From Sternotherus odoratus (taxonomy: Eukaryota > Chordata > Testudines > Kinosternidae), in contig JAVMKO010000021.1 in NCBI GenBank assembly GCA_032164245.1, positions 9,802,285 through 9,866,284 of the forward strand: a stretch of DNA of 64,000 nucleotides, given 5' to 3'. Both the position numbers and the translations under genes were made by a program. Of the stretch, positions 22,970 through 37,010 are shown piece by piece (the first letter of the stretch is position 1; each line of letters begins with the position of its first letter). The notes under the pieces were generated by a model. The model was not told the origin of the DNA, did no database searches, and worked only from the letters and a program-made list of their open reading frames with translations.

Positions 22970-24117
22970 CCAGCCCCACATTCCCTGGTACCCATACACC
23001 CCATGTTTCCTTCTCTGCCACAAGCTGGGCATTTTTTTACCTATCACCCTTTGCTGAATGGTCCTTGGTTTTCCTGAATGGGGTCCGCGTAGGGGTGAGA
23101 AATGCTGCATTCTGCCTCTGCACTGCACTCTTTTTAGGTTGTCCATTCCCTGCAGTGCCCCTGGGTTCCACCTTAAATGCAGCACAGCTGTGGAGAAGCA
23201 AAAAAGCCTCTGGTTAAAGTGACCTGGCCAGAAGCCCTGAGCCCAGCTGGGAGGCGGGTGACCAATGAGAGCCCTCACAGGGTGGGATTTATTAGCAGAA
23301 TTGTAGGTCTAGGAGGCCCTATCGCTGGGATCCCCAGGAGAGACCCCCCCCCCCTCCAGGGCACAGAGCAAACCCACCCAGCCCAGCTCTGAAGGTATCA
23401 CAAAGGGTGCGTGGCCGACCACAGGGGCGATACTGTGAGATGCCACGTGTCCATTCACATTTCACTTGGGATATCAGCCATGTGGCCAAGGGTGCAGAAC
23501 AGTGTCATGCTGCCTGCCAGGCTCCTTTGCTGCTCTTCCCTGGCGTGGCCACGGGGTTTCTCAGGGACTCTGAACAGAACTCCCCTCAGCAGTGAACTCC
23601 GATGTTTCTTGGGGACTCTACACCAGCCCCTCCATGCCAGGCCTCTTCTTCCTCTAACCTCTCTTCTCCTGCATGATCTGCCCAGCACCCTATGATCTGC
23701 CCTGGGTGCTGCATAAGACCCTGGGGGTGGGGCAGGAAAAGCCATGAAGCAAGCTGAGTTTTTTTCTTTCTTTCTTTCTTTTTCTTTATGGCTCTGTAGC
23801 AGCCCTGAATCTCGAGTGACCTTTCATCCTCCCTTGATCTTGGAGCTGGGTGCGGAAACACTTTCATTTCTGTACCGATAATAGCCCAGGAAGGGAAGGC
23901 GAGTCGGTAGGATAAATTACTTTTCACTCCTACAGTTCTTGATGTCCCCATTGAAACTTCCTGTCAAAGAACAGGGTGTCTCCTCCCAGCTGGAGACAAT
24001 AATATATTAAAAAAAAAAAAAAAACACCTCCCCAGGCCTCCAGGCAATTAAAGTTCCTGCTCGTTTATAATCATCACCGAGTTCCAAGGCTTTATTGTTC
24101 GTTCCAGAAATAAATAG

Positions 24118-27373
<3,256 letters not shown>

Positions 27374-27673
27374 GGGCCCCGGCCGCCTGCCCAGGGCTGT
27401 GTGGACAGGGCACCTCTGCACAGACCGTCAGGGGGAGCATTAGCAGGGATCCCTCTCCGGGCCCCAAACCCGGCCAGCTAGAAACTCAGGTCCTGAGCTG
27501 GTGAGTCGGGTGCTACACAGGCCAGCGTAGGGGGCAGCCGAGGCAAGTGGTGAGCATACAATGTATCCCCCCCCCCCTCCCCGAGGACTGGTGTTGCAGG
27601 TCTGTGGGCTAGCGGGGCTGCCTCCCGTCAGCAGCCCCAGCCTGCCGCCCGGCCCTCCCCTGCCATTCATAGC

Positions 27674-27790
27674 TAGGGTGACTAGATGTCCCAATTTTGG
27701 GGTCTTTTCCTTATATAGGCTCCTATTCTCCCCATCCGCCCCCCCCCCCCCCCCCCCGTCCTGATTTTCCACACTTGCTGGCTGGTGGCC
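27674..27790 (+). mobile_element. Short DNA-transposon-like repeat (copy 1)
   Basis: Starts TAGGGTGACTAGATGTCCCA, contains GGGGTCTTTTCCTTATATAG and a C-run of about 19, and ends near TTGCTGGCTGGTGGCC. The ends are imperfect inverted repeats of the form TAGGGTGACCAGA. A second copy in the opposite orientation lies at 35508-35628. It lies in the FAM167B 3' UTR region. Confidence 0.6.
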
Positions 27791-28461
27791 TCTGGCCAGT
27801 CCCTGCAGCCGTCCCGCACCAGCGAGAAACCAACCCTGACCGAACTGAGGCTGGGCTCGCGCGCGGCGCGGATCGCCTGGCCCCGGAGGTGCGGAGACCC
27901 GCCAGACCCAGGTGGGGCTCAGCGCTGCCCCTTCAGGAACTGGAGCCTGTGACTGTTTTCAGCCGCTGCTGTAGCCCTGGGGACCCTTCTGGGCCTGCCT
28001 TGCAAAGACGGGGGGGCCAGACGTGCTCTGTGGCCCCAGTGCTGCCCACACAGCGGGAAAGCTAAAGGGCTGAGTTCCCACCCAGCCCACTGGAGAAGGT
28101 TCTTATGCCCTGCAGTAGCCACATCCCACACTCAGTACCATGGCTGTGGCCAGGGGCCAGTCCCTAGCTTAGGAAGCAGCGTCTGTGACGCACCGCGCTA
28201 CGCACTCACGTTAACCCCTGAGTCACACCTCTCTGCGCTGCGGGGCCAGCGGTGCACAGGCTGCAGTGGCAGGGACTTGCAGAGAGGGGGCAGGGTTTGG
28301 TGAGCAGCTTGAGGAATTCTCCCCAGCATGTGGAGCCTCATGGCTCGGCTGGGCGGGCGGGTGAGGGGGAGGTTATTGCTCTAAGGCCTCTGTGCTGCGT
28401 GTTACGCTGCTGGGTCCCATTCGCTGCTGCAGAAAACCCAAGAAAAAAGTTTCCGTGCAGC

Positions 28462-28467
28462 AATAAA
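28462..28467 (+). other. FAM167B: FAM167B polyadenylation signal
   Basis: AATAAA in GCAGCAATAAAAGACGG, about 1.09 kb after the stop. No nearer canonical signal was seen. It implies a 3' UTR of about 1.1 kb that includes the short repeat at 27674-27790. Confidence 0.6.
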
Positions 28468-29219
28468 AGACGGCGTCTGTAAAGGTGTCCTTGTTTCCTT
28501 CTGTCTCTCACACACAGCCTGGCTCCGTCCCCAGATCAGGGACACGCACACACACAGGGACGTGTATGATCAGGGACACACACACACACACACACATTCG
28601 CACAGTCAGCTCCCCTCGACCTGCAGACGCACGTATGATCTGGGACACTGACCAACGGGGCCTCCTCGCTCAGACTCGCCAACACACAGGCCAGGTGGAA
28701 ACACACAAGGAGGGGGAACTGCCTTGACTCTCAGCCTCTGACCAGCCGTCTCTTCCCATTCAGGCCGCTCAGTCGACCCATCCTTGACCATGCTGGCGAG
28801 CGGCTTTGCGCCCTCGCCCGCTCCCCCTTCCACGGCGCTGTTTTGGGGCAGCCTTCGAACGAGCGGTGAGAACGTTGGGTTTGTCGCTCTCACTTCCGCT
28901 GGGTGTTGTTGTTTCCACTCGGTTTAGCTGAGGCCTCAGATGAGGCAGGCACCCACTTCACAGTGAACCTATGAGCAGCCCTGCCTAGCCAGGCGCCTTT
29001 TCTCCTCTACGTGCAAATAGGCAGGATGGTTGTGCTCCGTGTTTCACCTTCTTGCTGTCTCCTCGTGCGATCATCCCTGAAGACACTTGCGGTTTTCACC
29101 TGGAACTTTTTACAGGCATGTCTGGAATCTCCCCCGGGGGGGTAATTTTTAGGGGAACATTCGTTTTTACGATCATCTGGATAATAAATTAATTAGTCCT
29201 CATCCAAAGATCTCAGATC

Positions 29220-29510
29220 ACTTTACAAATTGTATTCAAACCAGCTGAGATTGGTTAGTATCATTCTGCCTATTTTAGATATGGGGAGAATGAGACACAG
29301 AGATAGAGCATGACTTGCTCCAAAGACACCCAGCAAACCAGTGACAGAGCTGGGAAGAGAATCTAGGAGCTGGTCCTCTTCTCAAACCATTAAACTTCCC
29401 GCTCTTCCCAGAGCCAGGAATTGAAACCAGGAGTCCTGACTCCCAAGTTCCGAGCTCGAAACATAACAGCACGTTACCTCTGTTAGAACCAAGAGCTCTG
29501 AGTTGCACTG
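29220..29510 (-). repeat. Old tRNA-derived/MIR-type SINE, minus orientation
   Basis: On the minus strand it carries the usual amniote SINE body: a CCCAGCTCTGTCACTGGTTT block, AGCAAGTCATGCTC, and GTCTCATTCTCCCCATATCT followed by AAAATAGGCAGAATGATACT. Boundaries are approximate. Confidence 0.55.
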
Positions 29511-29712
29511 AAGGATCCTGTTAAGTGAAAGATTTCCTGGACTGCATCATAATTAGAACCAGTTGACATTTTTAATACGTTTTTTAATTCAATTTTCTTT
29601 AATCTTTTGCAAAAAAATTGGTCAATGACATTTTATGTGAAAGTCTAGTTGTAACTGTTTCTTGCAAAATTTTAATCAGTAAATAAAAAATGCTGATCGC
29701 CATTTTGCTAAC

Positions 29713-29954
29713 CTTTTCAATAGAGTTCTGTGACACCTTAAAGACTAACTAAAGTATTGAAGCATAAGCTTTCGTGGGCTAATACCCACTTTGTTGGATG
29801 CAAGCAGGCTAATACCCACTGACAAAGTGGGTATTAGCCCACGAAAGCTTATGCTTCAATACTTTAGTTAGTCTTTAAGGTGCCACAGGACTCTTTGTTA
29901 CCTCTGCTATTCCAGACTAACACGGCTACCTCTCTGATTCTTTTCAATAGAGTT
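29713..29954 (+). mobile_element. TSD-flanked foldback copy of a Penelope-like/SINE repeat
   Basis: A perfect 15-bp direct repeat CTTTTCAATAGAGTT (29713-29727 and 29940-29954) brackets a 212-bp insert. Its left half (29733-29793) is the reverse complement of its right half (29823-29886) over about 60 bp, around a ~29-bp loop, followed by the tail ATTCCAGACTAACACGGCTA. Each arm carries GTGGGTATTAGCCCACGAAA, the stem II/GAAA part of a hammerhead-like motif. The 5' core is changed in both: CTGACAA on plus, CCAACAA on minus. Confidence 0.85.
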
Positions 29955-30234
29955 TTCCATTTAAAAAACATCAGGGCAAGTTCTGAAAAAGTGGGTCCGT
30001 TTCAAACCCTTCCAAAACGAAACAGAAAAACCTTCGGAAAATTTGAAATTTTTGCAAAACTGCTGTTTAGAATGAATTGGCTTCAGCTGGTTTTGCAGCA
30101 GCTTTTGTTTGAAAGCTCCTAACACCCATGTTCAACAAAGGCGCACACCAACCACCACTGAATTGCAGCCATCTTTGGGGGGGAGCCAGGCCTTCAGGCA
30201 CTGGTTTGCAAAACACACAGCAACATTACATAGA

Positions 30235-30315
30235 GGTAACAAAGAGTCCTGTGGCACCTTAAAGACTAACTAGAGCATTAAAGCATAAGCTTTCCTGGGC
30301 TAATACCCACTTTAG
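30235..30315 (-). repeat. Truncated copy of the same Penelope-like/SINE repeat
   Basis: Contains AAAGAGTCCTGTGGCACCTT, then AAAGACTAACTAGAGC and AAGCATAAGCTTTCCTGGGC on the plus strand, the reverse complement of the family 3' part. No TSD could be read. Confidence 0.65.
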
Positions 30316-30819
30316 GACAGGAAGTCAAGAGCTTGTCACACCTGCAGGGGAAAGTAGGGCTGCGGAATGTAATTATATCAGCTGGAATCTGGCCAGAGCT
30401 CCAGGTTGCCATCTCTGCTGGGTAAGAGAGCTGAATGGAAGAGGTGTCAAATGCCTCTGGCCTGGGCTTCCTCGGGCTACCTGCCCTGCCCCCAGATAAC
30501 AACCCCCCTCTTCAAACTGCTCTGCTACAGTCAGCTTCCTGCCTTCCCCTCCCCCCGGCCCAGCGCAGGCTGCTCATACCTGTGGCTTCCCATTTGATCT
30601 AACAAGCCAAGACAATAGCTCTGCGGTTCCTCCGCTGTCTTCAGCAGCAACTGAGCGGGCAGGTCTGGTGGAGGGGGGGGGGCTGAAAGTGAAGTTTCCT
30701 GACTTCGCTCCTCTTTGTCTGGGATGGGAGAGAAAGAATCAAAGCCCTGGGTTTTCTTCCAGCCACTCTTTCACCCTAGCTTGGCTAATGGCGTGGCGGG
30801 AGGCTTATGTGGCTGTGTC

Positions 30820-30973
30820 TTGTGGCCAGGCAGTGTGGCCTAGTGGCCGGGGCACTGGCCTGTGAGTTTGCCGAGCCGTGTTCGCGACATGCCTGGGACC
30901 CTGCGCAGGCCACTTCCCCTCTGTTTCCACCCCCGGCGCTTTGTCTATTTTGAGCGTAAGCACATCCGGGCAG
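30820..30973 (+). repeat. tRNA-derived SINE fragment
   Basis: GTGTGGCCTAGTGGCCGGGGCACTGGCCT-like A-box region, a degenerate B-box area (CCGTGTTCGCGAC) and a body with GCAGGCCACTTCCCCTCTGT, passing directly into the 52-bp tandem array that appears to derive from its tail. Confidence 0.5.
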
Positions 30974-31281
30974 GGACTGTCTCTTGCTAGGTGTATGTAC
31001 AGCGCCATGCACAGTGGAGCCATTGGGACTGTCTCTTGCTAGGTGTATGTACAGCGCCATGCACAGTGGAGCCATTGGGACTGTCTCTTGCTAGGTGTAT
31101 GTACAGTGCCATGCACAGTGGAGCCATTGGGACTGTCTCTTGCTAGGTGTATGTACAGCGCCGTGCACAGTGGAGCCATTGGGACTGTCTCTTGCTAGGT
31201 GTATGTACAGCGCCATGCACAGTGGAGCCATTGGGACTGTCTCTTGCTAGGTGTATGTACAGCGCCATGCACAGTGGAGCC
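30974..31281 (+). repeat. 52-bp minisatellite, about six copies
   Basis: Units start at 30974, 31026, 31078, 31130, 31182 and 31234 with GGACTGTCTCTTGCTAGGTG, continuing TATGTACAGCGCCATGCACA. Copies are nearly identical (one GTGCC and one GCCGTG variant), implying recent amplification. The unit itself is a piece of a common interspersed repeat tail. Confidence 0.93.
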
Positions 31282-31749
31282 CAGCCGTGGGGAAAAAGGA
31301 TCATTGTGAGGAAGCGAGCCACTGGGCTGAACTAAGAGGAACAATGGCTCCACCTAAGATTTAACTCCACCAGCTTAGCAAGTGTTAAAGGCCTTATCTA
31401 CCCGGGCCTTTCCGAAGGCTTAGCAAACACAGCACTCCTGTAAATAGACGAACCTTCAGCTCTCTCCTCTCTCTCTGAGTCGCCAGGAAAAATATTCAGG
31501 GCTTAAATTCTCCCAGACTATTTCCCAGGGCCCTGCACCTGTGGAGGGAGGAGACCCATGGCAGTCACACACCCCCGCCCCCAAGCAGGCAACTCCAAGC
31601 TGAGTCCAAGGGAGACTGGGGGGGGAGGGGGGGGCGCTATCCTGAGCAGCAGCTGGGGATGGAGGGTTTTGGGTGAGAGGCCTGCCAGGGGAGGGATGTG
31701 GGGGATTCCTCCTCTTTGGCCCCCAACCCCGGGGCAGCCTGCCTGCTTT

Positions 31750-32430
31750 ACCCCAAACTTCTCAAACCCGGCCCAGTCCCATTCCCTGCACCCCCTCCCA
31801 GACCCCAACCCTCTGTCCAAGCTCAAAGCCCGCACTCAACTCCCAAACCCTCCTGCACTGCGCACCCCAAATTTCCTTCCATACCCCCCTCCTGCACCCC
31901 AACCCCCCAGCCCAGTCCAGAGCCTGCATCCAGCACCCAAACCCCCTTCCAGAGCCCGTGCCCCTCCTGCACCCAAATTCCCTCCCAGAGCCTGCACCCT
32001 AAACCTCCTCCTACACCCAAACCTCCTCCCAGTGCCTGCACCCAGCACCCAACCCCCCCTCCCAGAGCCAGTACCCGGCACCCAACGCCCACCCCCCTCC
32101 TGTACCCCAACCCCCTGTCCCAGTGCCTTCACCCAGCACCCAAACCCTCCTAGAGCCAGTACAGAGCCCCTCCTGCACCCTAACCCCCTGTCTCAGTCCA
32201 GAGCCCACACTCAGCACCAAACCCCCCTCCCAGAGCCCGCACCCCTCCTGCACCCAAACTCTCTCCCACCGCCTGCCCCCAGCACCCCAAACCCCCTCCT
32301 GCACCCAACCCCCCGTCCCAGCCCAGAGCCCACACCTAGCACCCAAACCTCCTCCCAGAGCCCGCACCCAAACCCCCTTCCTGCATCCCAACCCCCTGCC
32401 CCAGCACCCAAACTACCTCCCAGAGCCTTA
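31750..32430 (+). repeat. C-rich degenerate minisatellite
   Basis: About 680 bp built from CCTCCTGCACCCAAA, CCCAGAGCCCGCACCC and CCAGCACCCAAACC modules in a loose ~25-35 bp and ~60 bp rhythm. It gives a proline-rich 318-codon frame on plus and glycine/tryptophan-rich frames on minus, which I regard as compositional. The minus strand is G-rich. Confidence 0.85.
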
Positions 32431-34559
32431 GGCAGGTGCGGGGAGGGCAGCGGTCGGGGACTTGGACCTGTTCTGGGCACCACCAAAAATGATACAAACC
32501 TGCCGCCCCAATAGATCACCAGTTACTGACCGGGCCCTGGTTTGGGGGGTGGAGGGGCGGGAGGGGCTAAAGGGTTTTATTTCTTTCTCCTCGGTTTGCC
32601 CTGCTGTGATGTGCAACATTGGAGCTCGTCACCCAATGAGAACACAAGTCAAAGTCCTCCCCCTCTCCCCTTCTTTCCCCTCCCCCCCACGTTTTCTTAA
32701 CACCTTCTCCCCAGAAGACCAGTGTCGAGCAACGGCAGGGCCCTGGAGCTGCTGACCCCACTCAGGGCTTCCCTGGGGTCCCTGGAGACACCTGCATGTG
32801 TCAGGCATGTGACATCCAAGCAATGTGGGTTACCGTGCCACACTGTACCAGCCGCTTTCATCTCTGGAACCACTAGTCCAGGACTGGCAGGAAACCCCTG
32901 AGTGTCTCATTAGCTCTGTTCGTTTTGTGGTTATAGCGAGTGCTGAGAACAGCCTTCTCGAGTTTGCTGATGATACATCAGCAGGCAGGAAATCAGGAAA
33001 AACAGACACCAAGCGCGAACAAGCACCCTTGCAATTCCCTGATGTGAAGGACCCTTTGGCTGCCCCCTGGGAGGTGGGAGCCCAGCTCTGGATGAGGCGG
33101 ATGGAAAGGATAATGTGACGGGGAAGGGAGTGGTTGCTCTCTGGCCATGGAATTCTAAGAACAGCTGGTGTCCACCTCACGGCAAACAGGTAAGGGAAGG
33201 GCGGGGGACCGGGGGCGGCCCTGGAATGGGTGGCCTTGGGTGGGAGTCAGGGATTGCCTCTGTGTGTGTGGGGGGGAGGGGGTCTGCATTGGCTCTTTCA
33301 GAGCCCCAGTTGGGGAGTAATGGTTTCTTTGGGGGAAGGGTGACCCCCAAATGGTACCCACTTGGAGGGAGTGAAGTGAACACTGCAGCGAGTCCGTCAA
33401 GGATCTATCCCCCTGGCATCTGGGCAATACATTTGGTGATGGAGAGAGGAAGACCCTATTTCCTTGGCCTCTCTTGCTGGTCTCGGGGCACACTGGGTTG
33501 GTTTGGGGATGTTTGGACAGCCAGATCCACGTTTTAGTCTGAGCTGCTCCCTCCAAAACAAAACGTCTCCAAAGTGCCCCGTCTCCCCACATACTGGGAA
33601 TGGCTAATTCGGAGGGGTTCCCCTCAGAGAGCACACGAGGCACCTCGGGAGCCCCTTGCTCCCAAAACCTTGACTTCCAGGGCAAAGCTAGAAGATGTGT
33701 CTTGAGTCAGCAGCCTTGAAACTGGACTGAAAATATGCTGGAGGGTCTGTTTGCTGCTGGGTTGTTTTGTCCCTCGGAGCAGCTCTCTGAGATCCCATAA
33801 ATCTCAAGAAGCGGGGCAAATCCATCTCTGCGGTGGAGGGTCACTGAAATACTTCTGGATGGTCTTGTTCAACTTCAGTGGCTCCGATACGAACTTCTTG
33901 GGGGCCGACGCCATGGCAGGGCTGCCTCCTTGCCTCGTGTGGCTGCAGCCAGAGCTCTGTCTCTCATTCCCCTCTGAGATGCATCCTTCAATACCTAATT
34001 AGAGCAGTACGACTCTTTGTTTTGCTAAAGCCACCCCCAGGAGCCACAAGTAACCAGAGAGGGGCCCGAGATGCAAAGGGCAGGGTGCTTGGAAGCCAGG
34101 TTTTGTTCCCATCGCTGCAAGAAATGGGAAGGATCAGACGTGGGTAGTTTAGCTGCTCTGCACCTAAGGCGGTTGGGCCAGCGTCCTGCCTCCTTCCATC
34201 TTGCATTCTTCCCCTTGAACCAGAGCAGTTGGGATATGTGTGCACTGGCGCTGGTCTGTCTGGCCACAGGAAACACAAGCGTCTCTCCTGTGGGCTGGTC
34301 AGCAGTGATTGGGCTGGGAGTTCGCTTTGGTGGTGAGTGGCAACACTGTTGGATACGGCGTGTGGTGTCTAAATTTAGCCTCAGTGGTCTTTGTTAAAAC
34401 AAGACTGTCGCACCCTGCTCCAGCCAAGCACGTGGGGTCAGTGCTGTGAACAGAGGGGCTGGAGCCTTAGTGACAAACCCTGGAATATTTTCAGAGATGA
34501 GGGGTCCACTGTTCTTTTCACAGTAGCTATCCCCAGCACACCCACCTTCCCAAACTGCG

Positions 34560-34940
34560 GGGTACAAACTATGCACGTACACACAAACCCGCGCAAACAC
34601 ATACATAAAGCCAAACACAGATGCACAGCTACAGACACGCAAACAGAAGCACCCAAACACGCAGTCACTCAGACACAAACGCACACAGAGAGAGCCTAGA
34701 CATATGCGCACCAGGGAGACAACCTGACAAAGAGGTACCAACATACATAGGCAGACCGACACATTCAGTCACACAGACAACCACCCAGAGACACAGATGT
34801 ACCATCCCCGACAAACCCACAGAGAGAGACACACAGACACAAACTCACACAAGCACCAGAGGCAAATAAGTGCAGACACGCACACACAGGTCAACACAAA
34901 TGTTCAGTCACAAGGACAAACACAGTCACCAAAGAGAGAC
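34560..34940 (+). repeat. Degenerate CA-rich low-complexity tract
   Basis: ACACA/CAGACA-rich sequence on plus without a strict period, for example ACACAGACACAAACTCACAC near 34832. No coding evidence. Confidence 0.7.
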
Positions 34941-35507
34941 AAAAACAACTTCAGAGACAAAATCCTCTTTGGCCTCAGATGTTGCTCAGATGACACCGAT
35001 TTTCGGTGGAAATTGTTTTGTGGCTTAAGCATGAATACCTCCTACCTCGCCCGGGATTCTTGTAAGAAGTAAAAAAAACAACACAACCCGGGCATTCTTT
35101 GCCTTTTGCTAATGCACCATATTTTAAATGTTTGATGTTATCTCCAAACAACGGTATTTGGGACAGTTTGAGGTTTTTCTTCCACAAGGGTGGAAATTTC
35201 ATTTTAACTGATTTGTTTCCTTCTTGTTAATGGGAGACACACGGCACTAAACTCCCCTGTCATGTCAGCAGGCCATAAAATGCCATTTAAAATACGAGGC
35301 AGCGCCTCGTACGTTTCACTGTAGCCGCTTTGGAAGTGGCTTTGCCCAAAGCAATCAGGCTTCGGTCTTTTGGCTTCTTTGGGAAGTAAAGGCCTGAGAG
35401 CATTTTGTCTACACTACAACCACTGCATTGGCACAGCTGCATTGTATTGCTTTGATGAAGACACTCGAAGCCGACGGGAGAGAGAGAGAGAACTTCTCCC
35501 GTATACT

Positions 35508-35628
35508 TATGGTGATCAGACAGCAAATGTGGAAAACTGGGATGGAGTGGGGAGTAATAGGAGCTTATATAAGAAAAAGACCCCAAAATCAGGACTGTCC
35601 CTATAAAATCGGAACATCTGGTAACTGT
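35508..35628 (-). mobile_element. Short DNA-transposon-like repeat (copy 2)
   Basis: Opposite orientation to the copy at 27674-27790. It shares TATATAAGAAAAAGACCCCA and CAGGACTGTCCCTATAAAAT, with ends GGTGATCAGACAG and CATCTGGTAACTGTG forming the inverted termini. Confidence 0.6.
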
Positions 35629-36003
35629 GTGTCTGCTTAGTTACTTCACCTCCCGACATAGCGCTGTCTACACGGGGGTTACGATCTGTAACTAGGTCAC
35701 TCAAGGGGCTGGATTTTTCACACCCAGGAGACTTAGTTATCCTGAAGTGTGCAGTGTAGACCAGGCCTCTTTAACCTTGGAAATAGGGGTAGTTTCTTCC
35801 TGATCTTGGTGGAGGATTGTTGGAGATGTTGGAGATGCAGATTTGGCTTGGTCTGCCTTAGCTGAAAGGATTGGAGGGGATGACGGCCAAAGAGAGAGTT
35901 TATCCCTAGTGTTAAATAGGTGATATTAAAAAAGAAACAAACCCCAGAGAGCTGTAACTGTCTGGGGAGTCAGGCCCTGTGTAGACTCAAACGTTATCTC
36001 GAG

Positions 36004-37010
36004 CAGGGGGTCTCAACATTTTTCTTTCTGGGTTCCCCAGCCAATGTGGCCCACTTGTGCCACAACAGTTGTTTTAGTAGATGAAAAGCCAGGGCTGGCG
36101 GTAGGGGGTGGCAAGCAGGGGGATTGCCGGGAGCCCCACTCCACAGGGGACCCGTGAAACTGAGTTGCTCGGGCTGAGGCCTCAGCCCGGGGAGGAGGGG
36201 CTTGGGCTTCTGTCACGGAGCGCCCGGGCGATGGTCTGGAACCGCTCCCTAGGAAGCCAGACAGGACTTCGGCTGAAGGGCCCCTTCTCCGAACACAGCC
36301 TGTTTCCAAGGCTAGGAGCTTCACGGGTCCCTACTTCCACCTTCCTGGGTCTGACCTCGGAGCATTCAGCACCTTCTGCCCCTCCGTGTGCTTCCCGCAG
36401 CGAGCCCGCCCAGGTGGGGTCCTGAGGGAAGCCATGGATTCTGCACCCCAAATCCACAGTCAGACGTGACTCTCAGCCAGCCAGTAAAACAGAGGTTTAT
36501 TCGTCGACAGGTACATGGTTTAACATCGAGCTTGTAGGTACCCGAACCCCTCAGCTGGATCCAAGGGAGGCCAGACCCTGCCTGGGCCGGCCTCCCTTCT
36601 GCCCACCCAGCTACAGATTCTAAAACATCTTTCCAGCCAGCTGCAGACTCCAAACTCAAACTCACTCTCTCCAGCCCCTTCTCCCCCCTGGCTCAGCTGG
36701 GTCAGGTGACCTCCCTCCCCCACTTGGGGTCAGATTACAGCTCAGGTATGGACACATGTAGAGAGGGGAGGGGGCGTTGCCTGCTTGCTTCCACTGCCAG
36801 CCCCCATTCCTTCACATAGACACTTAAGAAATGCATTGGGGAAACTGAGGCACGCACACACAGTATTCCTACTTTGTCACAGCTTCCGCTTTCTGCCCTG
36901 GGCCCCAGTGAGTCTAACACTGGCTCTGCTCTCTGGTTGATTTCGGAGGACCCCCTGAAACCTGCTCGCGGTCTCCTAGGAGGCCACGGACCCCTGGTTG
37001 AGAACCTCTG
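36004..37010. mobile_element. hAT-like element with 8-bp TSD, split by a solo LTR
   Basis: The left end CAGGGGGTCTCAACATTTTT and right end GGTTGAGAACCTCTG are imperfect inverted repeats of hAT type (CAGNGGTTCTCAACC). It is flanked by ATCTCGAG (35996-36003) and ATCTAGAG (37011-37018), an 8-bp TSD with one mismatch, the hAT TSD length. Without the nested LTR the element is about 330 bp and non-coding. Confidence 0.85.
36211..36881 (-). mobile_element. Solo LTR of an endogenous retrovirus-like element
   Basis: 671 bp with TG...CA termini (TGTCACGGAG ... TTTGTCACA), flanked by the 5-bp direct repeat GCTTC (36206-36210 and 36882-36886). On the minus strand AATAAA lies at 36501-36496, roughly mid-element, as expected for the U3-R boundary region, so I orient it minus. 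No internal retroviral genes are present; it is a recombined solo LTR inserted inside the hAT-like element. Confidence 0.8.

Noticed and set aside
31558..32514. 318-codon proline-rich frame
   Set aside because: Compositional product of the C-rich array; no domain, no exon context.
33115..33190. Possible LCK non-coding exon ending in CAAACAG|GTAAGG
   Set aside because: A good donor exists, but there is no supporting promoter or acceptor evidence and no conservation information, so I did not annotate it.
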